Position numbers and translations under genes: made by a program
Notes under the pieces: model-generated
Database searches by the model: none
Told to the model about the DNA's origin: nothing
Seen by the model: the letters and a program-made list of their open reading frames with translations, nothing else
Part shown: positions 51,233 through 60,351 of the stretch, one piece after another
Position numbering within the stretch: position 1 is the first letter of the stretch
Layout: each line of letters begins with the position of its first letter
DNA from: Halorubrum sp. DM2
Lineage (GTDB): Archaea; Halobacteriota; Halobacteria; Halobacteriales; Haloferacaceae
Assembly (NCBI RefSeq): GCF_901686465.1
Contig: NZ_LR594487.1
Coordinates: 3,390,510 to 3,454,509, forward strand
DNA length: 64,000 bases
Reading direction: 5' to 3'

Positions 51233-51403
51233 TCAGCGAAGCTCCTTAAATCGGGCACCGCACTCCGGACAGATCCGGACCGAGAACACCTCGTCGGGGT
51301 CGTTCTCCTTTTTCAGTACCTGATCGCAGTCTGCGCAGTTGAGCCGCTCGTAAGTGTCCTTGACAAGGTCGCCGTCGCGGAGCCCCTTGCGCGTAGATTT
51401 CAT
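51233..51403 (-). CDS. zinc-finger microprotein, HVO_0758-like
   Basis: 56 residues. Two CxxC pairs, NCADCDQ and ICPECGA, make a zinc-ribbon site, and the ends KSTRKGLRDGDLVKDTYE and RFKELR are highly conserved among haloarchaea. From memory it corresponds to HVO_0758 of Haloferax volcanii, a small zinc-finger protein; treat the locus number as tentative. It may bind nucleic acid. The start lies close to a run of G's and Ts that may be its promoter. Confidence 0.8.
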   Translation of the reverse strand: MKSTRKGLRDGDLVKDTYERLNCADCDQVLKKENDPDEVFSVRICPECGARFKELR

Positions 51404-51600
51404 ACTCGGGGTTTGTCGTGGGGGCGGATAAAAACCCTGTACGACATCGGTCTGACGCGTCAGCCGAAATCGACGCCAGACGCGGCGACGCCGTCGCCGC
51501 GGCGGCGGAAGGGTCCGCGGGGTCGCGCTCGGCCGCCCTCGCGACGCGGGCGTCCGGTCGCTTTCGCAACGCTTGTGCCCGGGCGCGCGGAATCGCCGCC

Positions 51601-52785
51601 GTGTCACGGACCCGGCTGTTCGGATCGCTCTGCGCCATCGTCTTCCTCGTCAACTTCGCGCGCGTCGTGTTCGCGCCCCTCGTGGGGCAGTTCATCGGCG
51701 AGTTCGGAATCGGCGAGGGGACCGCCGGTCTCATCGTCACGCTCGCGTGGCTCGGTTCGGCCGCCCCGCGGCTGCCGGCGGGGTGGGCGCTCACGCGGTT
51801 CACGCGCCGCAGCGTGATCCTCGTCTCCGGCGGGATGCTGACCGCCGGCGCGCTCGGCGTCGCGCTCGCGCCGAGCGTGCTCGCGCTGATGGTCGCCGCC
51901 TTCGCGATCGGGCTGGCGTCCGGCGTCTACTTCGTGGCCGCGAACCCCTTCATCGCGGAGCTGTTCCCCCAGCGCGTCGGGCGGGTGATGGGCGTTCACG
52001 GCATGGCGAGCCAGCTCGCCGCCGTCGTCGCCGCGCCCGCGGTCACCGTCGCGCTGTGGTACGACTGGCGGTACGCGTTCTACGGGCTGGCGGTCGCCGC
52101 GGCCGCCAGCACGGTCGTGTTCGTCGCGCTCGCGAAGCGGACCGACCTCCCGGACGCCGGCGCGGGCGACACCGACTTCCTCGGGGCCGCCCGCGGCGAG
52201 TGGAAGCTAATCTTCGCCGGCGTCGTGCTGATGGGACTCACGAGCTTCGTCTGGCAGGGGCTGTTCAACTTCTACGAGCTGTACATGATCGACAAGGACC
52301 TGCCGCGGTCGACCGCGCGAAACCTCCTGACCGTGATATTCGCGGCCGGCGTGCCCGCGTTCCTCGTCTCCGGCGACCTCGCCGACCGGCTCCCGCACGT
52401 CCCGTACCTGCTCGGCATCGTCACGGCGTTCGTCGGCGGCGTGGTCCTCGTCGTGGTCGCCGAGGGGCTGGCGGCGGTGATCGCGGCGAGCGTCGTCGTC
52501 GGCTTCGCGATCCACATGCTGTTCCCGGCCGGCGACACGTACCTGCTCGCGTCGCTGCCCGACGAGTCCCGCGCGTCGGCGTACGCGATGTTCTCCGCCG
52601 GAATGATGTCCGCGCAGGCGGCCGGCTCGTGGGTCGTCGGCGAGGCGATCGAGGCTGGCGCGACCTACGACGCCGTCTTCCTCGCGCTCGCCGGCGGACT
52701 GGCGGTCCTCGTCGCCGCGTACGCGGTGCTGTACCGGCTCGGGCGCGTCCCCGGCGGCGCGGCTGGCGCGACGCGAGCGGCCTGA
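51601..52785 (+). CDS. MFS transporter
   Basis: 394 residues from the GTG at 51601. Twelve helices are predicted, with a short loop after helix 2 (WALTRFTRRSVI) close to motif A and a matching loop in the second half (SGDLADRLPHVP). The first helix starts SLCAIVFLVNFARVVFAPL. Longer upstream readings are polar and low-complexity and so rejected. Substrate unknown. Confidence 0.85.
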   Translation: MSRTRLFGSLCAIVFLVNFARVVFAPLVGQFIGEFGIGEGTAGLIVTLAWLGSAAPRLPAGWALTRFTRRSVILVSGGMLTAGALGVALAPSVLALMVAAFAIGLASGVYFVAANPFIAELFPQRVGRVMGVHGMASQLAAVVAAPAVTVALWYDWRYAFYGLAVAAAASTVVFVALAKRTDLPDAGAGDTDFLGAARGEWKLIFAGVVLMGLTSFVWQGLFNFYELYMIDKDLPRSTARNLLTVIFAAGVPAFLVSGDLADRLPHVPYLLGIVTAFVGGVVLVVVAEGLAAVIAASVVVGFAIHMLFPAGDTYLLASLPDESRASAYAMFSAGMMSAQAAGSWVVGEAIEAGATYDAVFLALAGGLAVLVAAYAVLYRLGRVPGGAAGATRAA

Positions 52786-52895
52786 CGCGTCCCGCGGACG
52801 CCCGGAGCCGTCCGGCCCGAGACGCCCGGCAGAGACCCCGGAACCGGTCGGCGCTACCGCACCTGTTTTGGGCGTCCCGCCCGTGTGATCGGTAA

Positions 52896-54122
52896 ATGGA
52901 GTACGTTCAGGAGCGCGTGACCACCCTTCACGCGTTGACCGACCACGGGCCCGACGCCCCGACGGACCGCGCGGCGGTCGTCGTGCCGATGACCGAACGC
53001 GAGTACGGGACGCTCGCGGCCGACCGGGTGCTCTCGACGCTGGAGACCGTCGACCCCGCCCGGGTGATCGTTCCGCTGCGGGCGTCCGCGGACCGCGCCG
53101 GGCCGTTCGCGGACTGGCTCGACGGGTTCGACCTCGACGTCGAGACGCTGTGGTGTGACGGTCCCCGGCTCGCGTCGCTGCTCGACGCGCGGGGCCTCGA
53201 CGGCGAGCGGGGCAAGGGCCGCGACGTGTGGCTCGCGCTGGGACGCGCGCTCGACGAGGAGTTCGTCGTCGTCCACGACGCCGACACGAAGACGTACTCG
53301 CCGGCGTTCGTCAACCGGCTGCTGTTCCCGCTGGGACGCGGCTACTCCTTCTCGAAGGGGTACTACGCCCGCGTCGAGGACGGATCGCTGTACGGCCGGC
53401 TGTTCCGGCTGTTCTTCCGGCCGCTCGTCCGCGCGCTCGGCGACGCCGCGCCCGGGAAGGAGCCGGACGTACTCGAATACCTCTCGGCGTTCCGCTACGC
53501 GCTCGCCGGGGAGTTCGCGGCGACGAGTGACCTCGTCTCCCGGCTCCGCGTCCAGCGCGGCTGGGGACTGGAGGTCGGGACGCTCGGCGAGGCGTTCGGC
53601 CACGCCGGCTTCGCCGACAGCGCGCAGGTGGACCTGGGTCGCTACGAACACGACCACCGCTCAGTCGAGGGACCGACCGGCCTCGCCGACATGAGTCGGG
53701 CGGTCGGCGAGGCGACGCTACGCGCGGTCGAGGACACCGGCGTCGACGTGCGCTACGACGGACTCCCCGAGCGCTACCGCGCGGCCGCAGAGACGCTGGT
53801 CGACGGGTACGCCGCCGACGCCGCGTTCAACGGACTCGAATACGACGCCCCCGACGAGCGCTCGCAGGTGGCGACGTACGCCGAGGCGCTCGCCGAACCC
53901 GGCCCCGACACCCGGCTCCCGGCGTGGGAGAACGCGCCGGTCGATCCCGGCGAGATCCGAGAGGCGGCGCGGGCCGACCTCGACGCGGTTCGCGGAGGCG
54001 ATCCGGGCGTCGGTAGCGCCGTCGAGGACGAAGCAGGGGGCGACGGTTCCGCGGAGGGCGACGCGGTCACCGAGGCGGCGACCGACGACGGGCAGACGGG
54101 CTCGGCCCCGGGTGAGGACTGA
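52896..54122 (+). CDS. GT81-like glycosyltransferase (possible glucosyl-3-phosphoglycerate synthase)
   Basis: 408 residues. A GT-A fold with the metal-binding DxD motif in VVHDADTKTYSP. The segments GKGRDVWLALGRAL and YSFSKGYYARVEDGSLYGRLFRLF line up with glucosyl-3-phosphoglycerate synthases (GT81), which make the precursor of the compatible solute glucosylglycerate. The last 60 residues are an acidic, disordered-looking tail. The next gene starts 2 bp after its stop. The exact product is not proven; a mannosyl version is also possible. Confidence 0.7.
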   Translation: MEYVQERVTTLHALTDHGPDAPTDRAAVVVPMTEREYGTLAADRVLSTLETVDPARVIVPLRASADRAGPFADWLDGFDLDVETLWCDGPRLASLLDARGLDGERGKGRDVWLALGRALDEEFVVVHDADTKTYSPAFVNRLLFPLGRGYSFSKGYYARVEDGSLYGRLFRLFFRPLVRALGDAAPGKEPDVLEYLSAFRYALAGEFAATSDLVSRLRVQRGWGLEVGTLGEAFGHAGFADSAQVDLGRYEHDHRSVEGPTGLADMSRAVGEATLRAVEDTGVDVRYDGLPERYRAAAETLVDGYAADAAFNGLEYDAPDERSQVATYAEALAEPGPDTRLPAWENAPVDPGEIREAARADLDAVRGGDPGVGSAVEDEAGGDGSAEGDAVTEAATDDGQTGSAPGED

Positions 54123-54124
54123 CG

Positions 54125-54676
54125 ATGGCGGACGAAGGGGATCCGAGCGTGGCCGCCCGCGACGACCTCGCCGGCGTCGTCGACCTGTTCGGGTGGCTCA
54201 CGCGCGCCGAGCTCTCGCGGGCACTCTCCGAGCTGGCGTTCAAGCAGCGCGCCGAGGTCGACGAAGAAGCCATCGACGCCGCCATCGACCTCGCGATCGC
54301 GGAGTACGCGCTCGTGCCGGCCCCGGACGGCGCGCTCTCAGGCGGCGATGAGGCGGGCGACAAGGCGAACACCGGGAACGACGCCACGGACGGAACCGCG
54401 CTCGCGGTCGGCCCGGCCGCGTTCCCGACGCTCCCCGAGGGGGCCGAAGACCTCCCGCACATCCTCGATATCCCGGACCGGGCGGTCGACCGCGAGGCGC
54501 TCGCGGACGCGGTCCTCGACCGGCTCCGCGGGGAGGCGGTCGACGCGATAGGCGACGGCGACGCCGACCGCCTGGAGACGCTCGTCGACGTGACCTACGA
54601 CGTGGAGGCGTGGGCCCCGGTCGACGTGGAGCCGGTGCGAACGCGAATCGTCGCGGAACTCGACGGAGAGGACTGA
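54125..54676 (+). CDS. conserved haloarchaeal protein, unknown function
   Basis: 183 residues, acidic, soluble. Segments LAGVVDLFGWLTRAELSRALSE and GPAAFPTLPEGAEDLPHILD are strongly conserved-looking and probably helical. I associate this with a haloarchaeal family numbered near DUF7109, but the number is from memory. The gene follows the glycosyltransferase by 2 bp, so the two are likely in one operon. It marks the end of the core-like region; DNA beyond 54.7 kb is different. Confidence 0.65.
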   Translation: MADEGDPSVAARDDLAGVVDLFGWLTRAELSRALSELAFKQRAEVDEEAIDAAIDLAIAEYALVPAPDGALSGGDEAGDKANTGNDATDGTALAVGPAAFPTLPEGAEDLPHILDIPDRAVDREALADAVLDRLRGEAVDAIGDGDADRLETLVDVTYDVEAWAPVDVEPVRTRIVAELDGED

Positions 54677-54748
54677 AAAACGGCGTTCGAGGGCCACGTG
54701 GGCGATCGTACACTGAAAGAGGACGATTCGGGTTCAGACTGACCCAGT

Positions 54749-54781
<33 letters not shown>

Positions 54782-54962
54782 GATAGCCTCGCACCGCACG
54801 GCCAGTGCCAATTTAATTATCGGTAGGCCAAGCGTGCCCCCGATGTCGGGGCTGGCTGACGGACAGCCCATCCCTGCCAACACATTTGGCTGTCAGGGAT
54901 TACGACTATTTTCCGGAGGACAAGTCATCAATCTGTTGCTTTGGTCCCCCTTCGGCCTTCCT

Positions 54963-54982
54963 CCCACGACTGAAGTCGGGGG
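54963..54982. repeat. second IS200/IS605-type hairpin, imperfect
   Basis: CCCACGACT GA AGTCGGGGG. The same hairpin as at 54758 with one changed base in the 3' arm. Confidence 0.5.
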
Positions 54983-55273
54983 CTTCCGGCCTTGTATCGC
55001 TGTGAACCATGCTATCGTCGTATCGGCCATCTTGGAGAGACACTGTCGGATCTCACCTTCGTGCCACCCGACCGGAGCCAGTACGCTCTCAACGGCGCGT
55101 ACGGCGGTGTTCTCGTACCGCTTGACATCGTATCGAAAGTCGACGCGGTACAGGTGTCGTCAGAAGATAGAGCAGCTTCTCAGAGCCGCTTGTGACCGGA
55201 AGGGTGGATTTTGTGTACGAAAAAGCTCCGAAGAGAGCTCGATCAGATTGTTCTGTGAACGATTCTTGTCTTG

Positions 55274-56428
55274 CTAGTTCGGTTCGTACCCGGCGTAATC
55301 CATGAGTTGGCTGAAGATATCGGAGTCCATGACGGAGCGGTACACGATCCCGGTAAGCATCCCGCCGGGATAGAACGACCCGTTCATGACGTGGTTGACC
55401 TTGTGACAATGCATGAGATAGATACCGGGGTCGGCATCGGCTGTGAACTCGATCGTGTGTCGTTCTGCGGGGGCAATATTCGTGACGTCGATGTCGTGTC
55501 GGGCTGCTTCCGGGACGATACCTCCGTCTTTTTCGACGCGCTGGAAGCGGTGGTTGTGGATGTGCATCGGGTGGGACATATATCCACCGTTGACGAGGTG
55601 AATGCGGACTAAATCGCCCTTATCGACGATAATCGGCGAGCCCTGCTCCGGGTGGAGAGTTCGGGGCGCACTCTTCCCGTTGACGGTGAAGACGTCCGGA
55701 TTGCGCGAGGCCGTGTCGAAGGTGAAGTCCGCTTCACCGGCCCACTTCTTCGGGATTCGCGAGTCCCAGTCCTTGATCGTCATGAAGTACTCCCGGTCCG
55801 CCGGCTCGTAGCCTTCGGGATCGACTCGGAAGATTCCGTACATCCCCATATCGATATGGCGGTGGGTCTGGAAGTGACAGTGGTACAAGTGCGTCCCCGG
55901 AACGTTCGCCGGAATCTCGTACGTGTGTTTCTCGCCTGCCGGGACTTGGACGCCGGTCGATGTCGGAACGCCGTCGTTCTTCCAACTCTTCGTGACTCCG
56001 TGGAAGTGGATAGTGTGTGGCCGACGTCCGTTCGTGTTGTCGAGCGTCACTTCCATATCGTTGCCTTCGGTCGTACGGAGGATCGGGCCTGGTACGCTCG
56101 GATCGTTGTCGTCGGCCTGCCACGCCCAGACGCGCGGGAACTCAACTGGACCACCCATCGAATCGAGCGGGTGAACGGCGTGTCGCGCCGGCTGCGTCCC
56201 CATCGTCACGGAGCCTCCCTGCTCGTCGACGTTGACCACCGTCGGAGGACTGGTGTAGGGAAGGTCAGATGAAGTCTGTGCTTCGTTCGGACCGCCTGCG
56301 GCCGCTGTCGGCGCGTTAATTGCTTTCGATGAACAGCCCGCCAATGCTGAAAGGCCAGTCGCGCCGGTCGCAGTAAGGAATTCTCGTCGGGACAGTCCGG
56401 TTCCAGGGGCACCGAAAGATCGGGTCAT
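55274..56428 (-). CDS. Tat-exported two-domain multicopper oxidase
   Basis: 384 residues. Tat signal SRREFLTATGATGLSALAGC with lipobox Cys, so it is exported and may be lipid-anchored. Copper ligands: HFHG (141-144); HCHFQTHRHIDMGM (183-196) giving a type-1 site with Met; HPMHIHNH (286-293); HCHKVNHVM (340-348). The size fits a two-domain laccase rather than the three-domain LccA of Haloferax. The domain-2 Cys/His pair keeps its ligands but its usual axial Met position is Ser. It probably oxidises Cu(I) or phenols outside the cell. Copper-type nitrite reductase is a weaker alternative. Confidence 0.85.
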   Translation of the reverse strand: MTRSFGAPGTGLSRREFLTATGATGLSALAGCSSKAINAPTAAAGGPNEAQTSSDLPYTSPPTVVNVDEQGGSVTMGTQPARHAVHPLDSMGGPVEFPRVWAWQADDNDPSVPGPILRTTEGNDMEVTLDNTNGRRPHTIHFHGVTKSWKNDGVPTSTGVQVPAGEKHTYEIPANVPGTHLYHCHFQTHRHIDMGMYGIFRVDPEGYEPADREYFMTIKDWDSRIPKKWAGEADFTFDTASRNPDVFTVNGKSAPRTLHPEQGSPIIVDKGDLVRIHLVNGGYMSHPMHIHNHRFQRVEKDGGIVPEAARHDIDVTNIAPAERHTIEFTADADPGIYLMHCHKVNHVMNGSFYPGGMLTGIVYRSVMDSDIFSQLMDYAGYEPN

Positions 56429-56559
56429 GGTCTACTTGGACGTTGTCCTGTCGCAGTAAACGGGGACCGAAGAATATCAGCTTTCGAGAAACTGACCGAT
56501 TATGTTCGGTAACACCGGTCCGGTCTCACAAGCAACCCCTTCGTTTGCTGTCGGAAGAA

Positions 56560-56871
56560 CGAGCATCTGAGACCAATGACGCGGCTGAGACTGACAGCGG
56601 TGTCCATGAGATCAGCGACACGACGGACGGTCGGGCGGTGAGCACTGAGGAGGTGGTCACGATGATCGAAGAAGTGTCGGACATCGGTCGGAAGACGGCG
56701 GACGAGAGCGGCAGGGCCTCCGCCGCCGCTCAGCAGCAGGCGGCGTCGATGACACAGGTCAGTGACAACGTCGAATCTCTCAGTGGCCGGGCGAAGCAGT
56801 TGCGCGAACTACTTTCGACATTCGATGTGAGTGAGTCTGCTCTGTTGAATCCGCAGAAGGCAGCGGGATAG
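56560..56871 (+). pseudogene. fragment of a methyl-accepting chemotaxis transducer
   Basis: About 100 codons match the C-terminal signalling tip region of haloarchaeal Htr proteins: EISDTTDGRAVSTEEVVTMI, then ASAAAQQQAASMTQVSDNVESL and an LRELLSTF end. The sensor and HAMP parts are missing and the upstream 40 codons are not transducer-like. It has no clear start. A remnant left by recombination next to the transposase fragment. Confidence 0.65.
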
Positions 56872-56910
56872 CGTCGCTGTAAAGGCAGTAGCGAAGCGGA
56901 AGAGTCGAAT

Positions 56911-57256
56911 GTGTCCAACCTACTGTTCCGCTTCGTTAAGCAAGCCGCGTCGCTGGCTCAAAAGCGCTGTGCCGCCAGTCCAACGGCGATCAGTGATCCG
57001 ACTGGCCACGGATTTCCCGGCTGGAAGCATGTCACGCTCCACTTTTTGCGGGTTCACATGGACGCGACGTACCGCGAAATCGTGGATTGGGCGAGCGAGA
57101 TGGACCGAGTTCGTGGGTTGTTACAGCTTTGCGGACGACATTTCCCGCACCCTCAACGCTGTACCGGTCGTTCGAGAGGGTGCCCATGTCGGTGTGGCGG
57201 CGCTTCCTTCAAGCGACTCCCCAACAGTGCGCTCCGGGCTCGCATGGAGCCACCGA
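56911..57256 (+). mobile_element. truncated, frameshifted IS5-family transposase
   Basis: The start, LLFRFVKQAASLAQKRCAAS and WKHVTLHFLRVHMDATYREI, matches haloarchaeal IS5-family transposases. After DRVRGLL (about 57120) the frame shifts and continues with FPAPSTLYRSFERVPMSVWRR to GSHGATDG at about 57256, where the match stops before the DDE core. So about the first 115 residues remain. The element is dead. Its right side is joined to the membrane protein remnant that follows. Confidence 0.7.
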
Positions 57257-57854
57257 TGGTCTCCCCGTCCTCATCGGATACATCGTCTGGACGGACGCCC
57301 GACACGCGATCGTCGCGGTGCTGTTCTTCGTCTCCGCGTCGAACTACCTCTCGTTTTTTCCGGACGAGGATGTGCCGCCGGAGACCGTCGTCGACATCCT
57401 CTCGGTCGTCTATCCGCGTGACGTGGCAAACGCTGGAAGTGTACCTCCCGGACGTCCCCGTGTTCGCGGCCATGTCGATCGGCGTCGCTATCCTCGTCGG
57501 TACCGTGAGTCTACTGGTCGGGTTGAACGCGCTGCTGATCGGATTCCAGTGGCGAAGCTGGGGCGTCGCGGAGGGAGCGACGGTTCAGGGAACGCGGGAC
57601 CGACCGCGGTCATCGGTGCGTGTGCGTGCGGATGCTGTGGGCCGCTCGTGGCGAAAGTGGCGATCCTCGCCGCGGGACCGTCGGTCGCCGCACCGCTGTA
57701 CTGGCTCTTTGTCGACCCGTCGTCGCCGTTCGCGTCAGCGTTCCTCGTCGGCGGAATCATACTGTTCACCGGAAGCCTCGTCTACGCGACGAACGCGGTA
57801 CGAGCTGGTAGCAGTACGCGACCGACCGTCTCCGGAGAGTCCGACCCGGCCTGA
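57257..57854 (+). pseudogene. Cys-rich multi-helix membrane protein, frameshifted
   Basis: Pieces of one protein lie in two frames: LIGYIVWTDARHAIVAVLFFVSAS (frame of 57087), then WQTLEVYLPDVPVFAAMSIG and a helix GTVSLLVGLNALLIGF (frame of 56911), then GACACGCCGPLVAKVAILAAG to the stop at 57852-57854 (back in the first frame). About four helices and a CxCGCCGP motif are seen. The N-terminus is lost at the transposase junction. In haloarchaea such proteins occur near copper genes. Either a pseudogene or a gene with two sequencing errors. Confidence 0.5.
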
Positions 57855-57861
57855 GCCGACA

Positions 57862-60351
57862 TCACTCTCTGAAGAGGTCTCGCGACGAGTTCACGGCGAG
57901 GAGCCCGCCGCAGATAGCGACCGCGATCGCCGCGGTCACGGGGTTGAACAGCCCGACGAGTGCGACGGGGATCGCGATCGCGTTGTACGCGAAGGCGAGT
58001 CCGACGTTCTGCCGGACGCGCCGCCGCGCCGCCCGCGCGAGTTCGAACGTGGTCTCGACGAGCGAGAGGTCGTCGTCGACGACCGCGATGTCGGCGGCGT
58101 CCGCGGCAAGCGCCGTCCCGCTTCCCAACGAAATCCCGAGATCGGCCTGTGCTAAGGCAGGCGCGTCGTTGGTGCCGTCACCGACCATCGCGACGCGCCG
58201 CTCGCGCTGGAACCGCCGGATCGCCTCCGTCTTCCCCTCGGGCGGCACGTCCGCGAACACGTACGAGACCGCGTCCTGTTCCGCGAAGAAGTCCGTCGCC
58301 TCCTCGTCGTCGCCCGTGAGGACGGCGACCTCGATCCCGCGCTCGTGGAGGGCGGTGACCGTGTCCAGCCATCCCTGTCGGGGATTATCGCCGACTACGA
58401 CGATCCCGTCCGCTCGTCCGTCGCGGCCGATCACGACCGGGAGCCGGCCGAACCCACGGGCTTTACGTGCTTTTTCTTGGATCTCGGACGTGACCGTCCA
58501 GCCTCGTTCGGCGAACAGATCGAGGTTTCCGACGAGCACGTCGCGGCCATCGACGGTTCCGGAGACGCCCGTCGCGTGCGTCCGGAAGTCGCGCACGTCG
58601 CGGCCAGCAGGCGTCGTTCCGGTGTCGTCGATACGGCCTCCGTCGGTTTGAGCCGCCTCCGCGTTGTCAGCCTTCGACTTGACCGCAGAGACGATCGCGG
58701 CCGCAGCCGGATGTGCGGCGCGCCGTTCGAGCGCGGCCGCATCGGCGAGCGCCTCGTCCGATGCGTTGACGTCGATGACCTCCATCTCGCCAGTCGTGAG
58801 CGTCCCGGTCTTGTCGAACACGACCACGTCGATATCGCGGAGCCGCTCGAAAATCGTGTCGTCGAGCACGACGATGCCGCGCTTCATCGCGTCGCGGATA
58901 CTCGTGGCGACCGAAAGCGGTGTCGCGAGTCCGAGCGCCCAGGGGCTAGCGACGAGCAGCGCGAGCAGCACGCCGATAGCGCCCGCAGACAGCGGTTCGC
59001 CGCTGGCGACGGTCCAGACGCCGACCGCGGCCGCGACGGCAGCGACGAGGCCGACGATGCGATACGCGAGTTCGTCGGCGCGGCGCTGGATCCCGTGATC
59101 GGCGCTCTGGATCGACCACAGGGAGTCGGTGATGCGGTCGACGCTGCTCGTCACCGGATCGCCGACCTCGACGATCGCCGCGCCGTCGGTGACAACTGCG
59201 CCGCCGACGATCTCGTCGCCCGTTCGCTTCGCGACGGGGAGCGCCTCGCCGGTGACGACCGCCTCCTTGATGCTACAGTCGTCGCCGACTAGTGTCCCGT
59301 CGACCGGAACGCGTTCGCCCTCGCGGACGAGGATCCGATCGCCGGGAGCCAGCGAATCGACTGACACCTCCGTCGCGTCGTCACCGTCGAGCCGCCGAGC
59401 GCTGTCCACCTGCGAGACGGTGAGTTCCGTAAGCCGTTCGAGCGCCTGCTGTTTGATCGAGGTCTCGTAAAACGAGACGCCGGAGACGACCGCCGCGACG
59501 ACGAGCGTCAGGTCGTAGAAGATGTTGTTGTCCCCGAGAAGCACCGCGCCTGTACCGTAACAGAACGCGCTGACGACGGTGATCGCGACGAGAAGATCTG
59601 TCGTCGGGCGACGCATCTTCAGACTGATGTACGCGCCGCGTAACACCGGCATGCCGGTGAAAAACAGCACGATTGCGGTTAACACGAAGTAGATACGCAA
59701 GAACAGGAAGCCGCTGCTCCCGCTCAGCTGGAACGCGCCTTCGAACGCGTCGAGGAACGTGGCGTCGACGTACGGCGCGAGGTGGGTTGGGTACATAATG
59801 GCCACGTACGGGACCATCAGGAACGCACCGAACACGATCCCGGCCGCGTACCGGAGCCCGAGGACCTCGTCGCTCCGACGTTTCCGGATGCCGTCCGCTT
59901 CCCGCGATCGACGCGTGCCGCTCGCGTCGCCGTCAGCGTTCGCCTCGGATCGAAGAAACGCGGTGTAGCCGGTCCTGCTCAACGCGTCGCGGAGGTCGTC
60001 TACCGACACCGTGTCCGCGTCGTGATCCACGCGAATCGTCTCAGTGACGTAACTCGCCTCTGCGGCGACCACTCCGGACTGCGTATCAGCAATGTGTTCG
60101 AGATACGCTTCACACGTCGACGAGTACATCCCGTCAATTCGGAAGAACGTCCGCGTGACGGCGTCCGAGTGCGATCGTTCCGGAGCCGCTCCCGTAGGGG
60201 ATCGGTCTGGTGTGTCAGCGCGACCGAGCGCTCGGTCGATGTCCCGACACCCAGTACTACAGAACGCTCCGTCTGAGTCCCCCGAGACGGAGCCGCCAGC
60301 AATCGGTTGCCGACAGATGTCGCATTCGTCGGTGCGACCGCCGTCGCTCAT
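57862..60351 (-). CDS. heavy-metal P-type ATPase with SPW in place of CPC
   Basis: 829 residues. N-terminus: Cys10, Cys13, Cys31 and Cys35, a small zinc-finger-like (TRASH-like) domain. Next an HMA-like domain with GMYSSTC (74-80), where the first of the two usual Cys is Ser. Then eight membrane helices, TGEALPV, and DKTGTLT (513-519) with the phosphorylated Asp, AAHPAAAA, and GDGTNDAPAL. In helix 6 the metal-binding motif is S469-P470-W471, not CPC. The pump should work mechanically, but its metal site is unusual. Coupled by a 4-base overlap to the zntA-like gene upstream. Confidence 0.82.
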   Translation of the reverse strand: MSDGGRTDECDICRQPIAGGSVSGDSDGAFCSTGCRDIDRALGRADTPDRSPTGAAPERSHSDAVTRTFFRIDGMYSSTCEAYLEHIADTQSGVVAAEASYVTETIRVDHDADTVSVDDLRDALSRTGYTAFLRSEANADGDASGTRRSREADGIRKRRSDEVLGLRYAAGIVFGAFLMVPYVAIMYPTHLAPYVDATFLDAFEGAFQLSGSSGFLFLRIYFVLTAIVLFFTGMPVLRGAYISLKMRRPTTDLLVAITVVSAFCYGTGAVLLGDNNIFYDLTLVVAAVVSGVSFYETSIKQQALERLTELTVSQVDSARRLDGDDATEVSVDSLAPGDRILVREGERVPVDGTLVGDDCSIKEAVVTGEALPVAKRTGDEIVGGAVVTDGAAIVEVGDPVTSSVDRITDSLWSIQSADHGIQRRADELAYRIVGLVAAVAAAVGVWTVASGEPLSAGAIGVLLALLVASPWALGLATPLSVATSIRDAMKRGIVVLDDTIFERLRDIDVVVFDKTGTLTTGEMEVIDVNASDEALADAAALERRAAHPAAAAIVSAVKSKADNAEAAQTDGGRIDDTGTTPAGRDVRDFRTHATGVSGTVDGRDVLVGNLDLFAERGWTVTSEIQEKARKARGFGRLPVVIGRDGRADGIVVVGDNPRQGWLDTVTALHERGIEVAVLTGDDEEATDFFAEQDAVSYVFADVPPEGKTEAIRRFQRERRVAMVGDGTNDAPALAQADLGISLGSGTALAADAADIAVVDDDLSLVETTFELARAARRRVRQNVGLAFAYNAIAIPVALVGLFNPVTAAIAVAICGGLLAVNSSRDLFRE

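Noticed and set aside
54834..55277. 147-codon plus-strand ORF in the gene-poor stretch
   Set aside because: Runs through the IS200/IS605-like hairpin, has mixed codon use and no domain.
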